DNA from: an uncultured Lachnospiraceae bacterium
GTDB taxonomy: Bacteria > Bacillota > Clostridia > Lachnospirales > Lachnospiraceae
Direction of reading: 5' to 3'
Length of the DNA: 64,000 nucleotides
Assembly (NCBI GenBank): GCA_910578345.1
Contig: CAJTRA010000011.1
Span: 1 to 64,000 of the forward strand
Part shown: positions 54,241-63,598 of the stretch, in pieces
Layout of the letters: every line of letters begins with the position of its first letter
Numbering within the stretch: position 1 is the stretch's first letter
The notes under the pieces: generated by a model
The model's input: the letters and a program-made list of their open reading frames with translations, nothing else
Database searches by the model: none
What the model was told of the DNA's origin: nothing
Made by a program: the position numbers and the translations under genes

Positions 54241-54996
54241 GTGAATGACACGGTCAACGAAAAGAAGTTAAAGTATCTGGAATTTCTCCACCGTGAGACT
54301 GCTAACAGACACCACACCCATAGTGAAGATACCTACCAGTATGACCTGCTTCGGATGGGAGATCCGAAAGCCGTACAGGAGGGAATGCGGATGTTTTCTT
54401 CCGACCTGACAGGCCATATTTCCGATGATCCGCTGAGAAATTACAAATATCTTTTCGTTGCGTCTGCCACGCTTGCAAGCCGAAGCGCTATCATCGGTGG
54501 TATGGATATGGAGCGGGCGTATAATATTAGCGATCTCTATATCCTGAAAATGGATTCTCTCAAAAGCATAGAAGAAGTAAAGGCTCTGCACGCCGATATG
54601 ATCGCTTTCTATACAAAGGAAATGGCGGCGCTTGACAGGGCAAAAGTATACTCAAAGCCAGTCACGCTCTGCCTGGACTACATCTATCATCATCTGCACG
54701 AGTCCATCCGCGTAACAGATCTTGCCCTGCAGACAGGCCTGAACGGAAGTTACCTCTCCACTCTATTTAAAAAGGAAACGGGACAGACCGTTTCCTCTTA
54801 CATCCTTTCCAAGCGGATAGAAGCCGCCGAAAATATGCTGAAATTCTCTGATTTTCCTTATGCTGAGATCAGTTCAATTCTCGCTTTTAGTTCTCAGAGC
54901 CACTTCACCAGAGTGTTTAAGCAGCAGACCGGCTACACCCCTAAGAAATACCGCAACACCTTTTTCCAGAACAGACCGCCGCAGGTAGAATCGTAA
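54241..54996 (+). CDS. AraC-family transcriptional regulator
   Basis: A 251-residue regulator. I chose GTG 54241 because GAGGAGG lies about 10 bases upstream, inside the longer frame that starts at ATG 54211. The N-terminal part (about 1-150) is an effector domain of unknown type. The C-terminal AraC domain has both helix-turn-helices, IRVTDLALQTGLNGSYLSTLFKKE and YAEISSILAFSSQSHFTRVFKQQTG, ending in YTPKKYRNTF. It diverges from the PAS-PatB-GNAT cluster, which it may control; a short AGAATC/GATTCT hairpin follows. Confidence 0.9.
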   Translation: MNDTVNEKKLKYLEFLHRETANRHHTHSEDTYQYDLLRMGDPKAVQEGMRMFSSDLTGHISDDPLRNYKYLFVASATLASRSAIIGGMDMERAYNISDLYILKMDSLKSIEEVKALHADMIAFYTKEMAALDRAKVYSKPVTLCLDYIYHHLHESIRVTDLALQTGLNGSYLSTLFKKETGQTVSSYILSKRIEAAENMLKFSDFPYAEISSILAFSSQSHFTRVFKQQTGYTPKKYRNTFFQNRPPQVES

Positions 54997-55006
54997 GATT
55001 CTATAT

Positions 55007-55408
55007 CTATTCCCTGATGCCTTCTACCCACGACTGGAATTCCTTTAACTTCTCAATATACACGTTCACAATCGTCTGTCAATATTCTTTTACGATCTCA
55101 CCATCGTAGTCATGTGTCAGGCGATTGCGTACTTCCGGCATCTGCATCCACACATCCCCTGTGATCATCCCGGCCTGAAATGCTTTTCTCAAAACCTCAC
55201 GTGGAGAACCTGCCACAAAGTCCGTGATCGCGTAATGTTCGATCAGAATATCTTTCATCGTCTTCCAGGCAAGATCAAAAGTGATATTGAATTTCGCGCT
55301 CGTGCCGCTGAGCACAAAGGAATCGCTCATATCCCTTTCCCTGGCCTCCGAAAGCGACTTCAGCGAATTCTTATAGGACTGAAACCTTCTCATATATTTT
55401 CTTTCCAT
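55007..55408 (-). pseudogene. HI0074-family (HEPN-like) antitoxin/toxin partner, cut by an in-frame UGA
   Basis: The MNT partner protein. From ATG 55408 it reads RRFQSYKNSLKSLSEARE, SGTSAKFNITFDLAWKTMKDIL and MPEVRNRLTHDYDGEIVKEY, the HEPN motif R-x4-H included. The frame meets TGA at 55079-55081. In the same frame it then continues for 23 sensible codons (QTIVNVYIEKLKEF and WVEGIRE) to TAG at 55007, matching the usual C-terminal helix of the family. So a single sense codon, probably Cys (TGT or TGC), seems to have become TGA. The shortened product (110 residues) keeps the catalytic motif and may still work. It overlaps the end of the MNT gene by 38 bases; a start at 55393 is possible. Confidence 0.7.
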
Positions 55409-55661
55409 ATTTTCTGATATCCTCCAGTAGCAGCAAGTTCGTACAAGTGTCCAGATCAACGACATCCACGGTAAAAAGCGTCGGCAGATTCTCAATCTCC
55501 TCCCGGAATGCTGAAAAATGAGCCACACCAGAGACCGCGATATCGATATCACTTCTTTCAAGCGCTGTACCCTTCGCCCTGGAGCCAAACAAGATTCCCT
55601 GATCCGCGGCGTATTTTCCGCACAGTTCTATTACTCTTTTGATCACTTCCTCCGCCTGCAT
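55371..55661 (-). CDS. MNT-type nucleotidyltransferase of an MNT/HEPN pair
   Basis: A 96-residue minimal nucleotidyltransferase with the signature GSRAKGTALERSDIDIAVSG (residues about 27-46) and the third carboxylate in VDVVDLDTC. In known MNT/HEPN toxin-antitoxin modules the MNT protein AMPylates and silences the HEPN ribonuclease. Here its partner overlaps the gene's 3' end and carries a premature stop, so the pair may be decaying. The start follows a weak GGACAGGATATG context. Confidence 0.85.
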   Translation of the reverse strand: MQAEEVIKRVIELCGKYAADQGILFGSRAKGTALERSDIDIAVSGVAHFSAFREEIENLPTLFTVDVVDLDTCTNLLLLEDIRKYGKKIYEKVSVL

Positions 55662-55807
55662 ATCCTGTCCTCTCTATCGTTGACAATATTAGAAATTTCG
55701 CTTTTCCTTAACGATTTGAATGTTTAGAACACAACCCTTTGTGTCTATATCGTAACGCAGATCATCCCAGAATACAAGCCGCCAGTTTTTCCGACGATAT
55801 AGAAAAG

Positions 55808-55840
55808 AAAAACCCTGTAGCTGCCAAAACAGCCACAGAG
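55808..55840 (-). terminator. Terminator after gltD
   Basis: Minus-strand CTCTGTGGCTG pairs with CAGCTACAGGG (two G-U pairs) across a short loop and ends in TTTTT. It lies 23 bp after the gltD stop. Confidence 0.7.
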
Positions 55841-55862
55841 CCTTATCGTTTCTCTCCTCTTC

Positions 55863-57356
55863 TCACTGTATCTCCATATTACTATACCCCATCAGGCTCT
55901 CATCCACCTCTCTGGCGCACTCTCTGCCCTGCCGGATCGCCTTTACCACCAGCGACTGTCCCGTGTGCATATCGCCTGCCACGAAGACTTTCTCCGCGCT
56001 TGTGGCAAATCTTCCTGCATCCGTCTTCACATTCGTCCTGCCATCCAGCGCCAGCTTGAAAGCGTCTGTCACATACTTCTGACTGCCAAGGAATCCAGCC
56101 GCGATCAGTACGATCTGTGCCTCCAGCGTCTTCTCAGAACCGGCGATCTCTTTCATAGCCATACGACCTGTCTCAACATCCTTTTCCCACTTGAGAGATA
56201 CGATCTTAACCGCTTTCAGATTCCCATTCTTATCCTTTACAAACTCCTTCACGGTAGACTCATAGATCCGCGGATCACGACCGTACAGGGCAATAGCCTC
56301 TTCCTGCCCGTAATCCGTCTTACAGACTTTCGGCCACTGCGGCCAGGGATTGCTCTCCGCCCGTTTGTCCGGCGCCTTGGGCATCATTTCGATCTGTGTC
56401 ACGGATTTCGCCCCATGCCTGATTGCCGTGCCCACACAGTCATTTCCCGTATCGCCGCCGCCGATGATCACCACGTGCCTGTCCTTCGTGTCCACATATT
56501 GTTTATCCTGAAATACAGAGTCTAACAGGCTCTTTGTATTCCTGGCCAGGAAATCCACCGCGAAATAAATTCCCTTCGCATCCCTTCCCGGCGCATTGAT
56601 ATCTCTCGGCTGGGATGCTCCGCAGCAAAGCACCACTCTGTCATATTCTTTTAGCAGCTTCTCTGCTTTCATGCTCTTACCGATATCCGTTTCTGTCACA
56701 AAGACAACGCCTTCTGCCTCCATGACTTTCACTTTCCGGTCGATCACAGCTTTCTCCAATTTCATATTCGGAATCCCATACATCAGAAGACCGCCGACTC
56801 TATCTGACCGCTCAAACACCGTCACGCTGTGTCCCCGCTTATTCAACTGATCCGCCACCGCAAGCCCGGACGGGCCGCTGCCCACTACCGCCACTTTCTT
56901 TCCCGTTCTTACCGTAGGCGGTTTCGGCGCCGCATAGCCCTTCTCATATGCATTCTCAATGATCGCATATTCGTTTTCTTTCGTCGTGACCGGCTCGTCA
57001 TACAATCCACAGGTACATGCCGCCTCACACAAGGCCGGACATACTCTGGAGGTAAATTCCGGGAAATTATTCGTCTTGTGCAGGCGTTTATACGCTTCTT
57101 CCCAGTTGCCCATATATACCAGATCGTTCCACTCCGGCACCAGATTATGCAGCGGACAGCCGGACGTCATTTTGCAAAGCGTCATCCCCGACTGGCAGAA
57201 AGGCACCCCGCAGTCCATGCACCGCGCCCCCTGCATCTGCTGCTCTTCCATCGTTAAATGCTCATGAAATTCCCTGAAATTTTTGATACGCTGCTTCGGC
57301 TCCACATCTCGTGAGACCCTGCGTTCATATTCCATAAATCCGGTTGGTTTCCCCAT
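55863..57356 (-). CDS. gltD: Glutamate synthase, small (beta) subunit
   Basis: A 497-residue NADPH-oxidising subunit. The ATG at 57356 has GGGAG 7 bases upstream and gives the family's usual MGKPTGFMEY start; the frame reaches 57386. N-terminal cysteines (CMDCGVPFCQSG, CPLHNLVPEW, CPALCEAACTCG) hold two 4Fe-4S clusters; VVGSGPSGLAVADQL binds FAD and IIGGGDTGNDCVG binds NADPH. It passes electrons to GltB for making glutamate from glutamine and 2-oxoglutarate. It lies 84 bp after gltB. Confidence 0.93.
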   Translation of the reverse strand: MGKPTGFMEYERRVSRDVEPKQRIKNFREFHEHLTMEEQQMQGARCMDCGVPFCQSGMTLCKMTSGCPLHNLVPEWNDLVYMGNWEEAYKRLHKTNNFPEFTSRVCPALCEAACTCGLYDEPVTTKENEYAIIENAYEKGYAAPKPPTVRTGKKVAVVGSGPSGLAVADQLNKRGHSVTVFERSDRVGGLLMYGIPNMKLEKAVIDRKVKVMEAEGVVFVTETDIGKSMKAEKLLKEYDRVVLCCGASQPRDINAPGRDAKGIYFAVDFLARNTKSLLDSVFQDKQYVDTKDRHVVIIGGGDTGNDCVGTAIRHGAKSVTQIEMMPKAPDKRAESNPWPQWPKVCKTDYGQEEAIALYGRDPRIYESTVKEFVKDKNGNLKAVKIVSLKWEKDVETGRMAMKEIAGSEKTLEAQIVLIAAGFLGSQKYVTDAFKLALDGRTNVKTDAGRFATSAEKVFVAGDMHTGQSLVVKAIRQGRECAREVDESLMGYSNMEIQ

Positions 57357-57439
57357 ATCGTTCTCCCATCCTGCCCGTTTCTTCACTCATTCCCTGTCAG
57401 GCATAAAATATAGTTTCGCGGCCGCCAAGCACACACGCC

Positions 57440-60400
57440 TTAGCGCTGTTCTGTCTTCTGCGCATAGAACGCCTCAATCTGCGCCTGTTCCGCACTTAAG
57501 CCTTTTTCCTCCATCTGCACAATCAGCTTCAACATTCTCTCATAATCATACGGAATGATCTTCTTAAACTTCGGCAGATACTCCCCAAAATTGTCCAGGA
57601 TTTCCTTGCCTTTGACAGAACCGGTATAGGCCACATGCTCTTTGATCATTTCTTTCAGCTCCAGCACGTCATACTTCGATGTGATCTCATAAGACGAAAC
57701 CATTTCTTTATTTGTCTTCGTGTACAGATCATTCTTTTCATCCAGCACATAAGCGATCCCGCCGCTCATACCAGCCGCAAAGTTCTTACCTACAGAACCG
57801 ATCACCACGACCCGGCCTCCCGTCATATATTCACATCCATGGTCGCCCACACCTTCTACGACCGCAAGAGCCCCGGAATTCCTGACGCAGAAACGTTCCC
57901 CTGCCACCCCGACTATGAATGCCTTGCCGGAAGTCGCCCCATACAGCGCCACATTGCCGATGATAATATTTTCATCCTGCTGGAAGCGTGAGCCTTTCGG
58001 CGGATATACGATCAGCTTGCCGCCGGATAGTCCCTTGCCGAAATAATCGTTGGAATCTCCCACCAGTTCCAAGGTCAGTCCCTTCGGGATAAAAGCGCCG
58101 AAGCTCTGTCCACCGGAACCATTACACAGGATATGGTAGCTGTCCTCCTTCAGCGTGTCTCCAAACCTTCTGGTGATCTCGGAACCAAAGATTGTGCCGA
58201 AAGTGCGGTCCGTATTGCTCACATCTACCGCAAGGCTTCTCTTCTGTCCTGTCTCCAACGCTTTGGAAAGCTGCTTTAGCAGCACTCTCTCATCCAATGT
58301 CTTCTCCAGCTCGAAATCATAAACCTGTTTCGGGTCAAAAATATATTTCTCCTTGCTCCCCTCATAGGGATTGCGCAAGATTAAACTCAGATCGATCTTT
58401 TTCTGGCGGTCTGTCAGATTCTCTTTCACCTTGAGGAATTCCGTCCTGCCAACCAGTTCATCCACTGTGCGGACACCCAGTTTCGCCATATATTCCCGCA
58501 GCTCCTGCGCAATAAAACGCATAAAATTCTCTACATATTCCGGCTTTCCGGCAAACCTTTTACGCAGCTTCGGATTCTGTGTCGCCACCCCTACCGGGCA
58601 GGTATCCAGATTGCAGACCCGCATCATCACGCATCCCATCGTCACAAGCGGCGCTGTGGCAAAACCGAATTCCTCCGCTCCCAGAATTGCCGCGATCGCC
58701 ACATCCCGGCCGCTCATCAGCTTACCATCCGTCTCGATCCGCACCTTATTGCGCAGGCCATTCTGGATCAGAGTCTGGTGCGTCTCTGCCAATCCCAACT
58801 CCCATGGCAGGCCGGCATTGTGAATGGAATTTCTGGGCGCTGCCCCTGTTCCGCCGTCATAACCGGATACCAGAATAACCTGTGCGCCTGCTTTGGCCAC
58901 ACCGGCCGCCACCGTTCCCACACCTGCCTCCGACACCAGTTTCACAGAGATTCGCGCTCTCGTATTCGCATTCTTCAGGTCATAGATCAACTGTGCCAGA
59001 TCCTCGATGGAATAGATGTCATGATGCGGCGGCGGTGAGATCAGACTCACACCAGGCGTTGAATGTCTCGTCTTCGCAATCCAGGGATATACCTTGCCAC
59101 CGGGCAGATGCCCTCCCTCGCCAGGTTTTGCACCCTGTGCCATCTTGATCTGGATCTCCTGGGCGCTGTTTAAGTACTTGCTGGTCACGCCAAACCGTCC
59201 GGAAGCCACCTGCTTGATCGCTGAGCACCGGTTTAATCCGTCTGCTCCGATGGTCAGTCTGTCGTCCTCTTCTCCGCCTTCGCCGGAATTAGACTTCCCA
59301 TGCAGGCGGTTCATGGCGATCGCCATCGTCTCATGCGCTTCCTTCGAGATAGATCCGTAGGACATAGCGCCCGTCTTAAACCTTGTGACAATCGTGTCAA
59401 CTGGCTCTACTTCCTCAATTGGAACTGGCTTCTTCGCATAATGAAAATCCATCAGACCGCGCAGATTCTTGATGCTGTCCTCACGATTGACTGCCGCCGT
59501 GTACTGCTTGAAGATCTCATAATCCCCTCGTCTTGTTGACTCCTGCAGTAAATGAATGGTCTCTGGGTTGTAGAGATGCTCATCCGCGCCGCTGCGCATC
59601 TGGTGATGTCCAGGGTTATCCAATGTCAGGTCCGTAGATAGACCCAATGGGTCAAAGGCCATAGAGTGCAGCGCATCTGCTTCCTTCTCAATATCCTGCA
59701 GGGTAATACCGCCCACACGGCATACCGTATTCGTGAAATATTTATTGATCACTTCCTGATCGATACCGATCGCCTCGAAGATCTTAGAACCCTGGTAAGA
59801 CTGGATCGTGGAGATTCCCATCTTCGACGCGATCTTCACAATACCATGCAGGATCGCGTCATTGTAGTCATTGACGGCAGCATAATAGTCTTTATCCAGC
59901 ATATGGTTATCGATCAGCTCCTTGATACTCTCCTGCGCCAGATAAGGATTGACAGCAGACGCACCGAATCCGAGCAGCGTCGCGAAATGATGGACCTCGC
60001 GGGGTTCTGCAGACTCTAAGATAATATCTACGCTGGTTCTTTTCTTAGTGCTCACCAGATGCTGCTGCAGCGCAGAAACTGCAAGCAGAGAAGGAATTGC
60101 CACCCGGTTCTCATCCACGCCGCGGTCAGACAGAATCAGGATATTGACGCCGTCGCGGTAAGCCCTGTCCACCTCTACGAACAACCGCTCAATGGCTTTT
60201 TCCAGACGGGTATTCTTATAATAGGTGATCGGCACCACCTCTACCTTGAATCCTTCTGATTTCATATTCTTAATCTTCAGCAGATCGGTATTGGTCAGAA
60301 TCGGATTATGTACCTTGAGCATATTACAGTTCTCCGGCATCTCCTCCAACAGATTGCCATCCCTACCCAGATAGACCGTCGTAGAGGTGACCACTTCCTC

Positions 60401-61993
60401 ACGGATCGCATCAATGGGCGGATTGGTCACCTGCGCAAAGAGCTGCTTGAAATAGTGGAACAGCGGATGATGCGCCTTAGACAATACCGGGATCGGCGTG
60501 TCAACACCCATTGCCGCCACCGCTTCGGCTCCATTCTTAGCCATCGGCAGAATGCTGGTCTTCACTTCCTCATACGTGTAGCCGAATGCTTTCTGCATCC
60601 GCGCTCTCTCCTCGTCGCTAAATTGCGGCACCCGTTGATTCGGAATCTTTAAGTCCTTCAAAGCCACCAGCTTGCTGTCCAGCCACTCGCCATAAGGACG
60701 CGCAGACGCATAATGCTCTTTCAGTTCATCGTCGTCGATCACTCTGCCCTGTACTGTATCCACTAACAGCATCTTTCCCGGATGCAGCCTTTCCTTCTCC
60801 ACGATCTTAGAAGGATCAATGGGAAGCACTCCCACTTCGGAAGACAGGATCAAGGTATCGTCTTCTGTGATCATATACCGGGAGGGTCTAAGACCATTCC
60901 GGTCAAGCACCGCCCCCATGATATCGCCGTCGGAGAAGAGAATGGAGGCCGGCCCATCCCACGGCTCCATCATCGTTGCATAATATTGATAGAAGTCTTT
61001 CTTCTTCTGGGACATCGTCTGGTTGTTCTCCCATGGTTCCGGGATCGTGATCATCACCGCAAGAGGCAGCGGCATACCGTTCATCACCAGAAACTCCAGC
61101 GTATTATCTAACATGGCCGAATCGGAGCCAGAAGCATTGATCGCAGGAAGGATCTTGTGCATCTGTCCCTGCAGATATTCTGATTCCATATTCTCTTCCC
61201 GCGCCTGCATCTTATCGGCATTTCCACGGATTGTGTTGATCTCGCCGTTATGTACGATAAAGCGGTTCGGGTGCGCCCGTTCCCAGCTTGGGTTCGTATT
61301 CGTGGAAAAACGGGAATGCACTACCGCGATCGCTGATTCAAAATCTTTATCCTGCAAGTCCGAGAAAAAGGTCCGAAGCTGTCCTACTAAGAACATCCCC
61401 TTGTAGACAATGGTCCTGCTGGACAGACTGACTACATAAGTCACATCCGTGGATTGTTCAAAAGTCCTTCGCAGAATATATAGCTTTCTGTCAAACTCTA
61501 ACCCCTTTTCCACTCCGGCCGGTTTCTTGATAAAAGCCTGCAGGATGCAAGGCATGCATTCCACTGCCTTATGACCAAGTACCGCAGGCACAGTAGGCAC
61601 CGCACGCCAGCCCAAAAACTGCAGACCTTCCTTCTCGGCAATGATCTCGAACATCTTCTTGGACTGGTTTCTGCGCAGTTCATCCTGCGGGAAGAAGAAT
61701 GTCCCCACACCATATTCTCTCTCCTCACCGATCTCAAATCCTAACTGCTTCGTCACCTTCACCATGAATTTATGAGGCATCTGCGTCAGGATCCCAACAC
61801 CGTCTCCCGTCTTGCCCTCCGCATCTTTGCCTGCCCTGTGCTCCAGATTTTCTACAATCTTAAGCGCATTTTCCACCGTCTCACGGCTTTTGATTCCCTT
61901 GATGTTGACGCAGGCCCCAATCCCGCAGTTATCATGCTCGAACTCCATCCGGTGAAGCGGCGCCTCTGGAACTGTCCTTTTTACATCAAACAT
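57440..61993 (-). CDS. gltB: Glutamate synthase, large (alpha) subunit
   Basis: A 1517-residue enzyme of normal length and domain order. A 22-residue propeptide precedes the catalytic Cys in EHDNCGIGACVN (Cys 23), the N-terminal amidotransferase nucleophile. The FMN-binding synthase domain includes SGEGGEEDDRL, KMAQGAKPGEGGHLPG and SPPPHHDIYSIEDLAQLIYDLK; the 3Fe-4S cluster motif is CVMMRVCNLDTCPVG. The C-terminal beta-helix with GXXGG repeats (GGQSFGAFIPKG, DYFGKGLSGGKLIVYPP) is complete. It is followed by gltD. A leader terminator, a promoter and a palindrome precede it. Confidence 0.95.
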   Translation of the reverse strand: MFDVKRTVPEAPLHRMEFEHDNCGIGACVNIKGIKSRETVENALKIVENLEHRAGKDAEGKTGDGVGILTQMPHKFMVKVTKQLGFEIGEEREYGVGTFFFPQDELRRNQSKKMFEIIAEKEGLQFLGWRAVPTVPAVLGHKAVECMPCILQAFIKKPAGVEKGLEFDRKLYILRRTFEQSTDVTYVVSLSSRTIVYKGMFLVGQLRTFFSDLQDKDFESAIAVVHSRFSTNTNPSWERAHPNRFIVHNGEINTIRGNADKMQAREENMESEYLQGQMHKILPAINASGSDSAMLDNTLEFLVMNGMPLPLAVMITIPEPWENNQTMSQKKKDFYQYYATMMEPWDGPASILFSDGDIMGAVLDRNGLRPSRYMITEDDTLILSSEVGVLPIDPSKIVEKERLHPGKMLLVDTVQGRVIDDDELKEHYASARPYGEWLDSKLVALKDLKIPNQRVPQFSDEERARMQKAFGYTYEEVKTSILPMAKNGAEAVAAMGVDTPIPVLSKAHHPLFHYFKQLFAQVTNPPIDAIREEVVTSTTVYLGRDGNLLEEMPENCNMLKVHNPILTNTDLLKIKNMKSEGFKVEVVPITYYKNTRLEKAIERLFVEVDRAYRDGVNILILSDRGVDENRVAIPSLLAVSALQQHLVSTKKRTSVDIILESAEPREVHHFATLLGFGASAVNPYLAQESIKELIDNHMLDKDYYAAVNDYNDAILHGIVKIASKMGISTIQSYQGSKIFEAIGIDQEVINKYFTNTVCRVGGITLQDIEKEADALHSMAFDPLGLSTDLTLDNPGHHQMRSGADEHLYNPETIHLLQESTRRGDYEIFKQYTAAVNREDSIKNLRGLMDFHYAKKPVPIEEVEPVDTIVTRFKTGAMSYGSISKEAHETMAIAMNRLHGKSNSGEGGEEDDRLTIGADGLNRCSAIKQVASGRFGVTSKYLNSAQEIQIKMAQGAKPGEGGHLPGGKVYPWIAKTRHSTPGVSLISPPPHHDIYSIEDLAQLIYDLKNANTRARISVKLVSEAGVGTVAAGVAKAGAQVILVSGYDGGTGAAPRNSIHNAGLPWELGLAETHQTLIQNGLRNKVRIETDGKLMSGRDVAIAAILGAEEFGFATAPLVTMGCVMMRVCNLDTCPVGVATQNPKLRKRFAGKPEYVENFMRFIAQELREYMAKLGVRTVDELVGRTEFLKVKENLTDRQKKIDLSLILRNPYEGSKEKYIFDPKQVYDFELEKTLDERVLLKQLSKALETGQKRSLAVDVSNTDRTFGTIFGSEITRRFGDTLKEDSYHILCNGSGGQSFGAFIPKGLTLELVGDSNDYFGKGLSGGKLIVYPPKGSRFQQDENIIIGNVALYGATSGKAFIVGVAGERFCVRNSGALAVVEGVGDHGCEYMTGGRVVVIGSVGKNFAAGMSGGIAYVLDEKNDLYTKTNKEMVSSYEITSKYDVLELKEMIKEHVAYTGSVKGKEILDNFGEYLPKFKKIIPYDYERMLKLIVQMEEKGLSAEQAQIEAFYAQKTEQR

Positions 61994-62082
61994 AGCTCAT
62001 TCTCCTCTTTCTCTTTCTTACCAGAACAAAAGTGCGCAAAGCTGCGCATCCCTTTTCTATCATAGAACGCACTTTCCTATGA

Positions 62083-62123
62083 GAAAAAAGATCGCAAAGG
62101 AAACACGTTACGCTCCTTTGCGA
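62083..62123 (-). terminator. Leader terminator (possible attenuator) before gltB
   Basis: Minus-strand TCGCAAAGGA (62114-62123) pairs perfectly with TCCTTTGCGA (62092-62101) across a 12-base loop, then TCTTTTTT. It begins within about 10 bases of the expected transcript start and 90 bp before gltB, so it must be overcome for gltB to be made. Confidence 0.75.
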
Positions 62124-62134
62124 CCTGCGAATAT

Positions 62135-62163
62135 ACTATACAACATTTTTGTCAGATTGTAAA
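62135..62163 (-). promoter_or_regulatory. gltB promoter
   Basis: Minus-strand TTTACA (62158-62163), exactly 17 bases, TATAGT (62135-62140). The spacer contains TGTCAGAT, a half of the palindrome further upstream. Confidence 0.75.
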
Positions 62164-62182
62164 CTTAGACTTTTTATCAAAT

Positions 62183-62199
62183 TGTCAGATAATCTGACA
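62183..62199. promoter_or_regulatory. Palindromic activator-like site upstream of the gltB promoter
   Basis: TGTCAGATAATCTGACA is a perfect inverted repeat with a one-base centre, about 63 bp upstream of the expected transcription start. A half-site TGTCAGAT repeats at 62150-62157 near the -35. LysR-type activators such as GltC bind a main site near -65 and a second near the -35, so this fits that pattern. Confidence 0.6.
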
Positions 62200-62270
62200 G
62201 TTTCTTTTTATAGATCAAATAGTCAGTTTTCTTGCATCTGTGCACTGCCCGTATGCCTCTCATGGTTTTC

Positions 62271-62456
62271 TCACGCCAGTACCGGCATCGAAATCCCATT
62301 AATATATACATAACATACTTTAGACGCCGCGTTTCTCCTCATGTTCTCCTCAAAAGAACGGACACTATTATGCACCCTGGAAACGGCTTTCTGTTTTCTA
62401 CAATTGGAACAATTCTTCCTCACTGATGTGTAAATAGATTCTGCTTTTCTCATCAT
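62271..62456 (-). pseudogene. Small ORF with a strong ribosome-binding site, probably a frameshifted remnant
   Basis: A 61-codon frame starts at ATG 62456 behind AGGAGG. Its own product (MMRKAESIYTSVRKNCSNC) matches nothing I know. Adding one A to the AAAA run after MMRK would give MMRKSRIYLHISEEEL, which resembles the start of small conserved Lachnospiraceae proteins, then a stop after 19 residues. I read it as a decayed copy; it could also be a real short peptide. The surrounding 62200-62670 has no other gene. Confidence 0.3.
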
Positions 62457-62671
62457 TTTTTCCTCCTATACCATACAAACATCTTACGATTCCCAGAAAT
62501 CTTTTCCTTTCGTTCTGCTTATATTCTACAGACCCCCTGCCCCAAAATCCCTTTGATTTTCAGGATGTTCTGATAAGAAAAACTAATTAGAAAAGGATCT
62601 CATCTGCTCTTTCTGTAACGATAGGATACTCTTCTTTCAGAAAAAATGATTGCATATTTATTTGATTTTTA

Positions 62672-63580
62672 TCAAAATTTTTGGCAAACTGCCAACTTTG
62701 ACAGCCTCTTTATCAAATAAATGGTGAGAAACGTTACCATAAGCAGCATCACACAGCACGGTACTGTAAAAATCTTTTCCTGTACTGCCGCATGCTGCGC
62801 CGTCAGATATACCACGCAATTCGCCGCCGCGTGAAAAAGACAGGGAATATAGAACGCGTGCGTCTGCTCGTACAGGTAGGAAATGAGAACGCCCATGCAA
62901 CAGCCATAGACTCCCTGTACCATATTTCCATGATAGATTCCGAACAGCAGGCCTGACAAAAGAATGGCCGGCGCCCGGCCTCCGAACAGGCCGCCCCCAT
63001 TTCCCGCTCCACAGAAAGACTGCCGCAGTCGATTATAGATCACGCCCCGGAAGACCACTTCCTCCGCAAACGGCGATACCACCGTATAGAGAAACAGTCC
63101 GATTCCAAATGCCACGCCATACTGCCTCTGTACGGTCTGTTGATAACCTGCCGAGTTCTGGACCAAACCGGTTAGAGACAATAAAATATTAAGTCCCAGC
63201 GAAGAAGCTATCGCCGCTATCACTGTCAGCAACAAGATTACGGCTTTATGCCATCCCTGCAGCTTTTCTCTCCGAGATGCCGCTGCAGCCCCGTCGCCCC
63301 ACTCTCTTCTATACTCATATAATTCCTCTCGCAGCATAGGGATGATAAGGGCAGCTCCGATCAACATGCTGATCCCATTAACCAGCCCAGTCACCGTTTC
63401 CTTATACTCTCCAAACATCTTCTCAGCCTCTACCACGCCTGATGTTGCCTTTGCCCCAACTGTTCCTGCGAACATCTGCAAAAAATAAGATAGAAGGAAA
63501 AAAGATATCAGATACCCCCCATAATATACCAGTAGCGGCATCCATATGTCCCTTATTTTCCTTCTATCTCTTCTTATCAT
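62672..63580 (-). CDS. CPBP-family intramembrane glutamic endopeptidase
   Basis: A 302-residue protein with about eight membrane helices. The catalytic motif EE-x3-R is in FAEEVVFRGVIYNRLR (Glu 173, Glu 174, Arg 178), the first His in GLLFGIYHGN and the second motif HAAANCVVY near residue 258. The family covers CAAX-type proteases and bacteriocin-immunity-like proteins. It lies 18 bp after the chemotaxis-receptor gene and may be read from the same transcript. Target unknown. Confidence 0.88.
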   Translation of the reverse strand: MIRRDRRKIRDIWMPLLVYYGGYLISFFLLSYFLQMFAGTVGAKATSGVVEAEKMFGEYKETVTGLVNGISMLIGAALIIPMLREELYEYRREWGDGAAAASRREKLQGWHKAVILLLTVIAAIASSLGLNILLSLTGLVQNSAGYQQTVQRQYGVAFGIGLFLYTVVSPFAEEVVFRGVIYNRLRQSFCGAGNGGGLFGGRAPAILLSGLLFGIYHGNMVQGVYGCCMGVLISYLYEQTHAFYIPCLFHAAANCVVYLTAQHAAVQEKIFTVPCCVMLLMVTFLTIYLIKRLSKLAVCQKF

Positions 63581-63598
63581 GTCCTTATCATGTCTCCC

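Noticed and set aside
55079..55081. UGA as a selenocysteine codon
   Set aside because: No selenoprotein family matches and no bacterial SECIS-like hairpin was obvious right after it; loss of a normal codon is more likely.
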